Position numbers and translations under genes: made by a program. From Armigeres subalbatus (lineage: Eukaryota > Arthropoda > Insecta > Diptera > Culicidae), in the NCBI RefSeq assembly GCF_024139115.2, contig NC_085140.1, forward strand, positions 461,187,506 through 461,251,505: 64,000 nucleotides of DNA, given 5' to 3'. This document shows, piece by piece, positions 34,547 through 46,031 of the stretch. The notes beneath the pieces were generated by a model that was not told the DNA's origin, did not search any database, and worked only from the letters and a program-made list of their open reading frames with translations. Position 1 is the stretch's first letter, and the number at the start of each line of letters is the position of its first letter.

Positions 34547-35837
34547 TCACGGGATCGGCAGCATTAAAGAAGTTGAGGATGAGCTCCACGATGCCAGAAA
34601 GTGTGAACATTGGAGAGCTCGGGAGTTCTTCTGCTCGCTCTGTATGCTCTCTTTCTGGCTGAGAAATCGCAAAAATGGGGTATCTGGGATTTTAGATGTT
34701 CCCGGAAGCGGTGGAAACTCTCGATCATCCCGATGTGAAACCACAAAAGTTGATCGTTTTTGAGTATTTCCTCCCGCTTTGAATTTGACCATGTTGGATT
34801 GGGGCTCACTTTGAGGCTGTTTTCTAGGCTTTTTCGAGGGTCGCTGGCTCTGTTTTATTCTCTTCCTCGTTGAGCCATTGAAAACAAAGGGAACCCCATT
34901 TCCAACCTTGGAGTCAGAGCTACCTTGATCGTCCAAAGGAAGAGACGAGTAGATGGTGTCAGAAACGAGTGGAGGAGCGGCCTTCCTCAACATTTCGGCG
35001 TAACTTCGCCGAGAACGTTGCTGAAGAGACCGCTTCTGGTGGATTCGCTGCTGTATGTACGTTGGGCAAGCTTCAAGAGCATGTGGAGGGCTTTCGTTAC
35101 AATAGACACATTTCGGTGCCGTCTTGCACGCGCCCTCCACATGCTTCTCTCCGCATGATGCACAGCGAGGTTTATTGCAGCAGTACTGAGCGGTGTGGCC
35201 CAGCTGCTTGCAATTAACACAATTCATCACCTTCGGTACATACAGCCGAACAGGTAGACGAAGTTTGCCAATCACTACGTAGTCAGGCGGTGCGGACCCG
35301 GAAAAGGTGACGCAGAATCTTTCTGCGTCAGACGGGGAATAACTTCGCTTCTCTCCCTGCTGCGACACCGAATACATTTGTTTGCCATCCAGTATCGCAA
35401 CAGGGGGCAAAGAAACGTTCTTGAAACGACCGAAACCTTGTTTCAAATCGTTGCATGTCATACTTCCCTCCGTCACCACCCCCGCGATCTCACACACTGC
35501 TGACGGTAAATACACCTTATATTCATAAAATACACCCTAGAGTGAAAAGCTCACAGGTGACAATCTCGTTGGCCTGTTTGCGATCACTGACCGTGACACG
35601 GAGTTTACTGGACCCAACCATGTCAATGGTCGTGACAGACGAAAATCGCTTTTCCAGATCTTTGCTAATCTGGCTGATATTCAAACGTTTGCCTTTGGGT
35701 CGAAAGAAAACAACATACGGCCCACTAGAGTCGTGAGGGTAGACCTTGGGACGGGGGCTCGTAGAGGAAATTTTAGCGTTGCTGGTGTCCATTTCGTTTT
35801 GGTTTGGAACACCTGAATGCAACGAAACATCTGACAT
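34547..35837 (-). pseudogene. I-type LINE ORF1 (nucleic-acid-binding gag-like protein)
   Basis: The likely start is the ATG at 35837 (MSDVSLHSGV). An RRM-like stretch follows (GPYVVFFRPKGKRLNISQ, then RVTVSDRKQANEIV). A frameshift with an insertion-like AT stretch near 35520 moves to the frame that continues to 34547. That part contains three Cys-His knuckles: CVNCKQLGHTAQYC, CASCGEKHVEGAC and CVYCNESPPHALEAC, at about 35230-35100. Downstream is a Ser/Arg/Lys-rich tail. ORF1 proteins of this group coat the element RNA. The frame ends 121 bp before ORF2 begins. Confidence 0.8.
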
Positions 35838-36520
35838 GGAATACGAAGTACCCCGCCAACTTCGCCTTCGCGCATTGCGGACACGAAATGCGCCGCTGCA
35901 GCGAGGCACAGTCTCTTTTAAAACTAAACGGTTATCACAAGGGCAGAAAAACACACACACCAACAAAGTAATGATTTGGGACAGAGGAAGACGAGTAAAA
36001 AAGAAAGAAAAAAAAACTATTCCAATAAGATGGAGAAGAGAGGGGAACAATGAGAGGGAGCTCAATTAAATACTTGCGTTCACACTGCTGTGTTGCCGGC
36101 TAACAGTTCTGGCAGCACACACTAGTTCGATGGACACTCGCCGGTGGTGCGGTCGAAGCGAACCACGCTATTGTTGGTGTTCTCACCGCACCCAACACTG
36201 CAACTGGGTGGATGGATGGTGGCAGGACGGCAGCGTCTGTGTTGGTGGAGAAGCACGATGGATGATGACTGTCGGCGTGGGACGATGATGCCTGCGCCTG
36301 CGATGGACGCCGAATAAACTGCAAAGTTTTGCGTAGTTGCACAACCAACGAAATGGCTACTTAACTGCTACAGCTAAGCACCACTTCCACTCAAGCACTA
36401 TGCTTCAAAACACTTTCGGAAAAAAAACCACTACCTGTACTTCAGGAAAAAAAACCGAATGAGAAGCAGACCGTACGCGGACTTACAACCGTCTCGCACG
36501 GATGCTCGACGTGGAATGAA

Positions 36521-37529
36521 TATTATCAATATGATTGAGATTTTTGACAATGTTTGAATGGCATCAACTAGCTATCTTGTTTAACTGTTGCAAAATGTAA
36601 AAATACCCATGAATAGTGTTACAAATAAGACAATAAAGCTGTGTTTGCTTAGCTAGGGCATATTGCCCTCTTCCCCTATCAATTGATTTACTTCTCGACC
36701 GCACAAAGCACAACGAAACCAGAGCGTTCAAAGTGTCGATGGATCGAGCATGAACCCACCTCACCATGCATGTCCGGTGGCACATGCAAACCGTTGAGGA
36801 TCGCGTTTTGGACGAGCGCAGCATTAACACACGATCCACCAAGCATTAATCAATTACATATACTGTTCATCGACGAGAGAAAAAAAAATCACAGCATAAA
36901 TAGTGGCATATCCACGTGGAGGATCGCGCTTTGGGCGATCTGAACGACGCGCAGCACTCTGTGCTTACTTGCCCGATGGCTACTGCAAATTATTGAAGAT
37001 CGCGCTTGTTTCGATCGGACACTATTTTTTCACGCCTGAAAAGAATAAAAAAGTATCACCCATTTTTAGGCACTAACTGCTGGTCGATTTGCACGCAACA
37101 AGTTGCTTTCGATGGAGAATTCTGCCCCATTGTTTTCTATTGAAAATTGGCCGGATCGGACAATGGGATTAGAAGTTAGAATTTTTTTTTTACGCCAGGA
37201 ACGATTAAAAAAGTCTCGCCAATTTTTGAGGCACTTACCTTTAACCTATTCGCTTGCAAAGAGTTGCATTTGAGAATCCTGTCCCATTGTTTACTACTGA
37301 AAATTGGCCAAAATGTGCTGCAAGAAGGAAAGTTATAGACAATATACATTTTTATGCAAAAAATGCTTGAATAAAGTCTTCCATACGATTTCGTTCGGTA
37401 TCGGAGAATAACTACGTTTGGACACGCAAAAAAAACACCGTTCAGATACGCAAATTCAAGTCGAAATTGGAAAATAACAATTAATTGCATATTATTCGGC
37501 AACTCGGCCGTACGAAAACCATGTTTTTG
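36521..37529. repeat. Anonymous sequence with two copies of the 167 bp repeat
   Basis: 37050-37170 and 37210-37310 are diverged copies of the roughly 167 bp unit (for example AATCCTGTCCCATTGTTTAC near 37269). They are arranged in tandem with unit-like spacing. The remainder shows no gene. Repeated GGATCGCG strings near 36800, 36920 and 37000 hint at another decayed repeat. Confidence 0.6.
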
Positions 37530-37611
37530 TTAAATACCTTGGCTGTGCATATGCACAGCATATGCTTCGAAATGGACAAATTGATATGAAATTTGCGAAA
37601 AAGAATCCACG

Positions 37612-37682
37612 TGTCTTGAAGGGACTCGAACCCTCAACCTCCTACTCTCTAGATAGGCGTGATAACCCCTACACAACAAGAC
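37612..37682 (-). other. tRNA-like cloverleaf inside the hairpin element
   Basis: Minus strand, 71 nt. The acceptor GTCTTGT pairs with CAAGAC. The anticodon stem CCTAT/GTAGG encloses loop CTAGAGA (anticodon AGA by position), and the T-arm is GAGGG-TTCGAGT-CCCTT. The short variable loop does not suit a serine tRNA, so it is probably a tRNA-derived sequence rather than a functional gene. Its 3' half is present again, inverted, at 37745-37800. Confidence 0.45.
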
Positions 37683-37829
37683 CACTTAAAGGTCACGTTT
37701 ACGGAAAAGCCATCAGAATCCGAATACCAACCTCCACCGCGGTAACACGCCTATCTAGAGAGTAGGAGGTTGAAGATTCGAGTCCCTCCAAGACACGTGG
37801 ATTCTTATTCGCAAATTTCATATCAATTT

Positions 37830-39617
37830 ATTTATTTATTTATCATCAGACTAAGGCCGGAGTGGCCTGTGCTGCACATAAAAGACTTCTCCATTCAGCT
37901 CGGTTCAAGGCTGCACTTCGCCAACCACGCAGTCTGCGGAGGGTCCGCAAGTCGTCCTCCACCTGATCGATCCACCTTGCCCGCTGTGCACCTCGCCTTC
38001 TTGTTCCCGTCGGATCGTTGTCGAGAACCATTTTTACCGGATTACTGTCCGACATTCTGGCTACGTGTCCGGCCCACCGCAGCCTCCTCCACGTACCGTC
38101 CGCCATCTGCACCCCACCATAGATGGTACGCAACACTTTCCTTTCGAAAACTCCCAGTGCGCGTTGGTCCTCCACGAGCATCGTCCAGGTCTCGTGTCCG
38201 TAGAGAACTACCGGTCTTATAAGCGTTTTGTAGATAGTCAGTTTGGTACGGCGGCGAACTCTATTCGATCGGAGCGTCTTGCGGAGTCCAAAGTACGTAC
38301 GATTTCCAGCCACTATGCGTCTCCGAATTTCTCTGCTGGTATCGTTATCGGCGGTCACCAGTGAGCCCAAGTACACGAATTCTTCAACCACCTCGATTTC
38401 GTCACCACCGATAGAAACTCGTGGTGGGTGGCTCACATTGACCTCTCTTGAGCCTCTTCCTATCATGTACTTCGTCTTCGACGTGTTGATGACTAGTCCA
38501 ATCCGTTTAGCTTCGCTTTTCAGTCTGATGTAGGCTTCCTCCATCCTCTCAAAGTTACGTGCCATGATATCAATGTCGTCGGCGAAGCCAAATAACTGGA
38601 CGGACTTCGTGAAAATCGTACCACTCGTGTCAATCCCTGCCCTTCGTATTACTCCTCCAAAGCGATGTTGAATAGCAGACACGAAAGACCATCACCTTGC
38701 CGTAACCCTCTACGGGTTTCGAAGGGACTCGAGAATGCCCTGAAACTCGAACTACGCACATCACCCGATCCATCGTCGCCTTGATCAACCGTATCAGTTT
38801 ATCCGGAAATCCGTTTTCGTGCATTAGCTGCCATAGCTGGTCCCGATCGATTGTATCATATGCGGCTTTGAAGTCGATAAATAGATGATGTGGGCACGTT
38901 GTATTCGCGGCATTTCTGCAATACCTGACGTATGGCGAACACCTGGTCTGTGGTAGAGCGTTCACCCATAAATCCCGCCTGGTACTGCCCCACGAACTCT
39001 CTTGCAATTGGTGTTAGTCGACGGCATAAAATTTGGGAGAGTACCTTGTAGGCGGCGTTCAGCAATGTGATTGCGCGGTAGTTGCTACAATCCAGCTTAT
39101 CGCCCTTTTGTAGATGGGACACACGACACCTTCCATCCACTCCTGCGGCAGAACCTCATCCTCCCAAACCTTGGTAATCACCCAGTGCAGCGCTCTAGCC
39201 AGTGCTTCACCACCGTGTTTAAACAGCTCTCCTGGTAGTTGGTCAACTCCAGGGGCTTTGTTGTTTTTCAGCCGGCCGATCTCCTCCTGGATTTCCTGGA
39301 GATTCGGAGCCGGAAGTCGCATGTCCTGCGCGCGTGCTCCTAGGTTCATTACCATACCGCCACCGTTGTCTGCCATATCGCCATTCAGGTGCTCTTCGTA
39401 GTGCTGCCGCCACCTTTGGATCACCTCACGCTCGTTCGTAAGAAGGTTCCCGTTTATGTCCTTACACATATCGGGCTGTGGCACGTGGCCCTTACGTGAA
39501 CGGTTCAACTTCTCATAAAACTTTCGTGCGTTATTAGCGCGGTACAGTTCCTCCGTCTCTTCACGGTCTCGATCTTCCTGCTGGCGCTTTTTCCTCCGGA
39601 AAATCGAGTTTTGTCTG
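37830..39617 (-). mobile_element. 5'-truncated RTE-type LINE
   Basis: A 1788 bp insertion flanked by a perfect 13 bp duplication, TTCATATCAATTT (37817-37829 and 39618-39630). On the minus strand it encodes RT of the RTE type. Blocks seen are NNKAPGVDQLPGELFK, LDCSNYRAITLLNAAYKV, YQAGFMGERSTTDQVF, LFIDFKAAYDTIDR, FGFADDIDIMARN, FVYLGSLVTADND and a C-terminal MADGTWRRLRWAGHVARM region. Frame changes occur near 39100, 38900 and 38690. The 3' end is an (AAAT)n-like tract at 37830-37843, as usual for RTE elements. The 5' end begins just before RRKKRQQEDRD, so endonuclease is missing. Confidence 0.85.
37846..38682 (-). pseudogene. RTE-type RT, C-terminal half
   Basis: This 278-codon frame starts in the middle of RT with the catalytic FADD box (LFGFADDIDIMARNFERME). 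It carries the downstream blocks EFVYLGSLVTADND and REIRRRIVAGNRTYFGLRK, and ends GWRSAALNRAEWRSLLCAAQ, the usual C-terminus of RTE-type ORF2. It is intact within itself. The upstream parts of the protein (38690-39617) lie in other frames, so the element is inactive. Confidence 0.85.
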
Positions 39618-39650
39618 TTCATATCAATTTGTCCATTTCGAAACATGTGC

Positions 39651-40441
39651 TGTTGGGGAACTGAACTCTTTCCTTGGCCTTCGATAGCGCATAGCTCTCC
39701 AACACTCGTAGGGTCGATTTGTTTATTGTGTTCGCCTTCCAAACACTATACACCAGTTATTGGTTCTATAGCACGATCCCCAAGGAAACGACTATTTAAC
39801 TACTAATTTCCTCAGTCACAAATAATCACACGCGACATTCTAGGCAAACACTATACATTTATTAACATTTAACACATTTATTTTGGCTTATTATCTAACA
39901 TTTAGACTTAATCCTAACACACAAAAACGGATAAATATTATTTCGCGCGCAGCCTCCACGCACGGTTGGTGGGATTTCTACAACTAACTCATCTAAACCT
40001 AGGGTAAAGGATGTATTTTGGACCACCCTTACGAGGGCTCTTATTTTGGACCACCAAGAGGAATTTGCACTCAGTGGTCCAAAATATGAGCCGTCGAACT
40101 AGTGGTCCAAAATACCTCCCTTACCCTATTTCCTATCTATCAGGCAGCCTCGACCTTTACGGAATTGTTCGGCTCCGGTGAGAGTCGACTACATGCCTAT
40201 TGCTCTCCCATCACATCATCGGCAACCAAATTCACCACCGTCCAATCATATAGGTATGATATACGGCTCGCCCAACCGCATCGACGAGATCGTGTTTTTT
40301 GGTCATCTTCTTCTGTCCACACGCTGCTGGATGATGGGGAATAAAATAATGGACAAAGCAGCAGAATCAGCTGCAATGTAGGTCACATTTGTGCATCCTA
40401 AGTGCAGGGTTGAAGCCTGGGTTTATTGTTACTCTCTGACA
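39651..40441. mobile_element. Solo LTR, 5 bp target duplication
   Basis: A 791 bp block starts TGTTGGGGAACTGAACTC and ends CTCTCTGACA, bordered by TGTGC on both sides (39646-39650 and 40442-40446). TG...CA ends plus a 5 bp duplication are the signature of an LTR left by recombination. No internal coding region is present. The superfamily cannot be told from the LTR alone. It interrupts the right arm of the hairpin element and itself carries a small TA-flanked element. Confidence 0.75.
40002..40126. mobile_element. 125 bp MITE inside the solo LTR
   Basis: The ends GGGTAAAGGATGTATTTTGG and the imperfect complement closing at 40126 (CCTCCCTTACCC) are flanked by TA on both sides (40000-40001, 40127-40128). 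The motif TGGTCCAAAATA occurs several times in both orientations inside. Confidence 0.75.
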
Positions 40442-40539
40442 TGTGCTATGCATATGCACAGCCAAGATATTTAATAAAAAAAATTGGAAAATAAGTTATT
40501 TTAATACCGCGGACAAAACTTTGGAATCACATATTAACT

Positions 40540-41160
40540 CCGTCCAAATACCGGAAGGATACTGTTCGGAATCGAAGAAGAATTCTATTCCGCATCGCAG
40601 CAGGACTCTGTTTGGAATCGCAAAAGGGTTCCATTTAGAATCGCTGCAGGATTTCATTCGGAATCGTAAAAATGCTATATATAAAAGGTCTTAGGGAGGA
40701 TTTTTTCTGGCATCACCGAATAATTCCATTCGGAATCACATTTTTTTATGATTCGAAACGGAAACGCAGATGAACTTCGTTCAAAAGCGCAGAAAGATTT
40801 CGTTCGGAATCGCGAATTCGCTCGAAACACAAAAGAATTCCGTTCGAAATCGCAAAAGAATTCTGTTCGGAATCGAAGAAGAAATCTTTTTGGAATCGTT
40901 TTCAATTGAAATCGAAGAATAATTCTTTTCCATATCGCGGACTGAAGTTCAGAATCACATATTCTTTTGATTCAGCACGGAAAGATTCTGTTCTGATTCA
41001 AAGAACTCCGCTGGATTTCGTAGAATGACTCCGTGCGGAACTACAAAAGGGAGTTTCAGATGGATTCCGTTGGAAACCGCAGAAGGATTTTGTTCTATAT
41101 CGCCGAATGAATCTGCTCGGAACCGCAACATTATTCCATTTGGAAACGCAACTGAACTCA
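40540..41160. repeat. Degenerate minisatellite, ATTCCGTTCGGAATCGCAGA-like unit
   Basis: Units of about 24-26 bp resembling GAAGAATTCCGTTCGGAATCG repeat some 22-25 times with many substitutions. The GTTCGGAATCG core is clearest. No coding role is inferred. Confidence 0.75.
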
Positions 41161-41191
41161 GTTGTTTGTGTTTGTTTGTGCCTAGGACATA

Positions 41192-41410
41192 GGGGAACTG
41201 CTCCTGGATTTCATCTCATGTCTCCGATATTCATCCCATCAAAAACAAAGCAATGAAAAAGTATTTGATTTATTTCTTATTTTTGTGATTTTTTTTTCAG
41301 CAGTGAGCATACATGTTGACAAGAAGAAATGACGAAATTGGTGCCGTATTTCTTTGTTTCACGATGAGATGAATATATGTTCAATGAGATGGAGATCGGA
41401 ACAGTTCCCC
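41192..41410. mobile_element. 219 bp MITE, TA target duplication
   Basis: The left end GGGGAACTGCTCC and the right end GGAACAGTTCCCC are inverted repeats that continue imperfectly for about 50 bp. Both ends are bordered by TA (41190-41191, 41411-41412). No coding capacity. Confidence 0.8.
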
Positions 41411-41429
41411 TATATGTGCACATAAAACA

Positions 41430-41790
41430 TGCTCATTTTTTAGGGACTTACCTTTAACCGATTTGCTAGCAACAAGTCGAATTTGACGTGGAATCGGATC
41501 CAATGAATTATTGGCAGTGGCTGATTTTCTACCCGCCGCTGTCACATTCAGGCGCTATCGTATATGAGCAAAATAGCCAGCATGAGTTAACCACCAAAAA
41601 TTTGTGTGGCGAAAGACATTTAACGCGGATTTTCTCAAAATTAGGAACTTTTCATGAAAGACTATTTGGTACCGGTTATGAAGGATGGTGTCCGCTACTA
41701 CGCCTACCAAATATTTTTTCGATTAAGGTGCTTAATTTTGAGAAATCGAACCTTAGATGCCTTTCGCCATACTGATTTCAGAAAGTTAAC
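41430..41790 (+). repeat. Dispersed repeat copy holding the empty site for the 57.1 kb LTR element
   Basis: After a diverged 167 bp-type start (GGGACTTACCTTTAACCGAT), 41498-41715 matches 57028-57104 joined to 58285-58395. The shared strings are AATTATTGGCAGTGGCTGAT, AGCCAGCATGAGTTAACC and AACTATTTGGTACCGGTTAT. Here AAAATAGCCAGCATGAG is uninterrupted. The biological identity of the repeat is unknown. Confidence 0.75.
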
Positions 41791-41846
41791 TCCTAGTGTG
41801 CCGCTGTAAGCACGCTCAAAGCAGGTGATTCATTGTTTTAAAGCCT

Positions 41847-42533
41847 AGATCATTTAGAAATGGGGAACTTCATTTTAGAGATAGTGACGTTCCTAGTGGT
41901 CGGATATGCAAGTTTTTCATAGCGTTTCATAATTAGTAAACCATTCTTTTCGGTATATTTTTTTTCACAGTTTGAAACTAACGTGGTTTTAAAATATTCA
42001 CCATACAGGAAGAGAAACGATAAATAATTCTGCACAGTCTTGCAAAATCCACCTCTGTCAAAAGCCGGATTTACCCTTCATTAAGTCTCATGATGGCCCA
42101 TTTACGTTTTGGCTAGATTTAGCCAGCTGCCATTGTAGCAAGAAAGTCCTACAATGGTATTACAATAGTGGAGTCCAGTTCACCCTAAAAAATCTGAATC
42201 CATCAAATTGTCCTCAGTTCTATACAATAGAGTAATTTTGGGTGATTATTAACCAGAAACTGAAGATGAAGGGAGCAGTCACCACTGACATTGGCCGTAT
42301 GAAAAATTGGTAGAATCAGCTAGCCAAAATCATGACTGAAGAAGGTGTGCGCTGACTGACAAGCGGCATCAACAGGAAACTGCGAGAATTTCTTCGAAAT
42401 AACGATGCAAGATTCGTTTCAGTTATTCATATGAAATAAAATAATATTTTTGTTGCATTCTTAGAAAGTTTTTCGATCTTACTGAAAGTTAGAAAAATAC
42501 ACTAATTTGAAAGTGCCCCATTTCTAAATGATC
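41847..42533 (+). mobile_element. Decayed mariner-like element with TIRs
   Basis: The inverted ends GATCATTTAGAAATGGGG (about 41848) and CCCCATTTCTAAATGATC (ending about 42532) enclose a transposase C-terminal remnant at about 42100-42430. That remnant reads FWLDLASCHCSKKVLQWYYN, then LNPSNCPQF and TIE(stop)FWVII. The DLAS and PIE-x-FW-like blocks are those of Tc1/mariner-group transposases (ITmD37E-like). Several stops and loss of the N-terminal half show it is dead. The left border shows TA; the right border is TG, so one flank has mutated or the boundary is slightly off. Confidence 0.75.
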
Positions 42534-45500
42534 TGGTCTTTATACAGAAGTGGATGATAAAGTTGGCACAATAGAAATCCAATACGACTAGATGCTGATG
42601 TCATATTAGAAACATAGAGCCAGTAGAGGAGAGCAGTGCAATGTCCTAACACATAAAATCCCTCATATAATCTTTTGTAAAACATTTTCGACCGGATTAT
42701 CATTGCAACCCAATATAAGCTAATCATTTTCGAACCGCGATGAAACTATTTACCAAAATCCATCCATTTTCACTTAAATTCAACGATCTGCGATAGTTTT
42801 ACCTCACCCGTAAGATTTTTGTTTATACTGCTAAGATAAATAAACAACCATGCGTTCGGCAATATTTCTTAGGCAATTGAGTCAAACAACCAGACCACAT
42901 TTGACGAATTGAGATTATATCTGTGTGCATGTGTGTCTGAAAATGAACACACTTTTTGGAACATAGCAAACAAATTATATTTGACGGGAAATGTGGTCAA
43001 ATTTTTTGATAGAGCAAATGATAGTAGTGGGTGTTCCTATAGTTGCGATAGTACAGTATGCGGAAAATCTAAGCAACCCACTACGCCCAATAATAAAAAA
43101 CCAAGTGAAAAAAGAATCAATTCTCTTGATAAACTGGTAAATATCTTCAAAATACCTTACTATTTTTGCTCCAATAGTTGTGGTAGTGTTCCGAGTCCTG
43201 TAAGCAAACTATGGGATTCGCCTATGTCGATCTTGATACCGCCGTCTGACGTCATTTGGCAACCAAGGTACAAACTTTCAAAATTATTTACTGACTGGTT
43301 TCTGTGAAGCTGAAGGGATCGCCTAATTCACAATCAAAGATTTGGTTTCGTTGACTTCGATGACTAAATCTGCTGAAGTAGAGAACTGACCGTTTTTAAC
43401 AAAAAAAAAAAATCTCCATCAAAACTAATACCTGGAGCTGAATTCTGAGGTTCTACTGCATCTCCGGGTGGAATTTGAAAAAAATCGTAGGACCTGTTTT
43501 GGAGTTACACCCTTTTCAAACCGTAACTGTTATACATCGATGAAATGCACAGGATTCTGTTTCAGCATGATTTACATTTTCTCAGTTTTGTCCCCATCTG
43601 AAATGTTTATCGTATATGAATAACCATCTGATTTTTCTCTGGATTATCTAGGAGTTTTAGAAACAAGTTGCATGGATTTTGGTCGTAAATTGAGGCTACA
43701 AGATCCAAAATACGATCGAACGAAATCGTTTAAAAACAGAATTCTGTGTATAACATCTCGTCAAAAACATATTTTCAAATTTCCAAGTTATCGTCAGCGA
43801 AAAAAATAGTTTTTTTTTGTAACAACTAATAAAATTCTATACAAAAGTGTTGACTACGACGATAAGTAAAATAAGATTTATCTAAGAACATTTAAAAATT
43901 AAGATTAGCTTCATCTTATCCTACATTCAATTCTAACTAAGTATGATTAACCCTATTTATTTATGATTAAATTAAATGGACAATATTGAATGCACACATG
44001 TCCTTTTTTCGCAATAAATTTCAACTTGCAAGGGTTGGGTTTTATACAACTACGACGAATTTAATGTTCTATATTATGATTCTACATGTGGCGTTAAAGT
44101 TGCATTGGACGGAAACCGATTTAAGCTCATGGTCCCATCTTTGTCCATTGCCGAATGTAATAAAAAATTCCTTTTATATGAAACTTATAATGTTTGTAGG
44201 TCTTCGGAAGATCCAAACTTTCCGAGGAAACTACGAATTCGATACGATATAATTGCAACATGCAAGTGGAAGTTTGTTTGGAAAGCAAGAGTTGCAAACA
44301 TGTTGAAAATGCTTCAAAACCTTTAAGCAAAACTGTCGTGACCCGGGCGAGTGTTTCAGACTCAACCGTTCGTCGCTACAATACTCAGCAAACTGAATGT
44401 CACTTCTCTTCTACACGATCATTCTGAAATATTTACACAGTGGATTGAATTCAGTTTTCTCGCATTCTAAAATAGTTCGCTACATGTGCATTAGGAATAC
44501 TTCACAGAAGAGTATATTCTAACTGGAAATTAAGTAATTTAAAAACCACGTTTTAGAAAGAGAATCAATTTTCTTTTATTCCTCATAGCTTTGTAACCTT
44601 GATCTAATACACTACACTCACATTTCGATATTGAACATACATTTCGATATTGAACGAGAAAGGCATCATCACTACAATTCTTAACCTGTCAAGGCTTAGC
44701 ATTGGTCACTCGGGCAGCTGCCGGGAGGAGGATGGTCGAAGAGCTAGGTTCAACCAAGATCACAGTTACATCCAAATCCGTATCAATTTAATTTTAAAGC
44801 TTAAAACTAGACATAAAAGTAGAGAAATAGAAAATTGATATTAAAAAATAAAAATAAAAACTTAACCTAGTAGCAAATAAAACAGATAATGAATCAACGA
44901 AATCGAAATGATAAGATTTTGGTTTTTTGTTGTAAAATTATAATGGCTTATCCAAGTAAGACAAGGAGCATGGTGATACAACAGGATTAAATTCTATTTC
45001 CAAGCGATTCCGTAAACCATTTGATGGAACCGGATTTATGCAGAGTTCACGTTACTATTAGTCATCTTACGGCCGCCAAGTTGGGCATTGGTGTTTTTGT
45101 GATCAATTACCCAACAAATAATTGTAGCTTATCCAGCTAGTTTTTTAGCCGAGGAAGACTATTTTTGATCACCCACCTGCAATGTTTGTTGGGTATGACG
45201 CTGTTCTCAGGAGATAGGTGTGGGGTTTGTGTAAGATACCTTCAGCGTGTGTTCATAGATTCGCACCTCAGCGTGTCAATCGGCGAGCAGCAAGCCATGA
45301 CTCGTCCTCTTCTTGTCTGATCTCCATGGCTTGCATAAGTATCCACGGAGAGCCGCTGCCATATTATTTCGTTCCGGCCATCTAGAGTCACACATTTTAG
45401 CGATCCTGCCAGTCTATTTTTTGGCCCCCATTCGCTAATGAGTTGAGTTATTGGTGTAGAATAAAAACTGGTTTGGAAAACAACAAGGCGCGTCTTCGAG

Positions 45501-46031
45501 ACCGCTGGAAAATGGTTTGTGGTTTGGAAAACTACTATCTCTTACGATCTTGAAAATCACAAAGTCCTGCGAGCATTGAGTTTGTTTAAAATAAATTTAG
45601 ATTTTTGGTGGCATTAGTATACATTAGACTACCAGTTGAGCTGTATATTACGAAATTTGAGAGATATGGAGTATTCATTTTGATGGATCTGCGGAAGACC
45701 TTGGAGTTACCGGATTTCATAAAATCCAAAAAATATTTTCAGGAACCTTGCAATCAACATGTTTTTTTTTTCAAAGGACAATCAACGGTGAAACTGATTC
45801 TGAATATTTGTAATTCTACTGATCTTGATGTATTTTGATGCATCTTTGAAATTCAAAGTGAAATAGGTATTTTTCACAACTGGTGTAAACAAACTCGAAT
45901 TAAACGAATTTAAACGAATTTAAACGAGAAAAACTGTATCTCTATCTTGTTTACAAGAGAATATACAGTAGGGTGGGACAAAATTTTATTTTCACTTCCT
46001 GCATGGTTTTTGCACGCCTCTTGGGTCCTAT
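42534..46031. other. Anonymous AT-rich sequence with decayed repeat ends
   Basis: No coding region was recognised. 42890-42940 resembles the left part of the GCCTTTCTCGT-ended repeat (CGAATTGAGATTATATCTGT before GTGTG). 44650-44672 (AACGAGAAAGGCATCATCAC) matches its right end, so a very diverged copy may span part of this stretch. 45970-46030 (AGTAGGGTGGGACAAAATTT) precedes the foldback at 46032. The rest shows nothing. Confidence 0.45.

Larger units (their letters stand above)
30779..36520 (-). mobile_element. Near full-length I-type LINE (non-LTR retrotransposon)
   Basis: On the minus strand a GC-rich leader (about 36520-35838) precedes ORF1 with zinc knuckles (35837-34547). ORF2 (34426 to about 30810) carries AP-type endonuclease, RT, RNase H and a C-terminal Cys/His motif. 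This architecture is that of the I group (I, Loner and Outcast families in mosquitoes). Length and domain order are complete, so it is not 5' truncated in any obvious way. Frameshifts occur near 35520, 34310, 33380, 32140 (beside a run of G) and 31175, making it inactive, though the protein blocks are well preserved. The exact ends are estimates; no target duplication was identified. Confidence 0.85.
37530..40474. mobile_element. 348 bp hairpin element with tRNA-like arm, twice interrupted
   Basis: The outer ends are TTAAATACCTTGGCTGTGCA at 37530 and the complement ending at 40474 (GCACAGCCAAGATATTTAA). The arms continue with CTTCGAAATGGACAAATTGA and AATCCACGTGTCTTG. The latter recurs inverted at 37745-37826 together with the 3' half of the tRNA-like sequence. 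Removing the LINE (37830-39617) and the solo LTR (39651-40441), each with one target-duplication copy, restores one continuous hairpin of about 348 bp. The loop region (about 37665-37744) holds the 5' half of the tRNA-like sequence. The element family is not known to me. Confidence 0.75.

Noticed and set aside
36100..36348. 82-codon minus frame upstream of the I-type LINE ORF1
   Set aside because: Lies in the GC-rich leader of the LINE with no domain; more likely 5' UTR.
37612..37682. A functional tRNA gene
   Set aside because: The cloverleaf has an AGA anticodon but a short variable loop, and it sits inside a hairpin repeat; treated as tRNA-like only.
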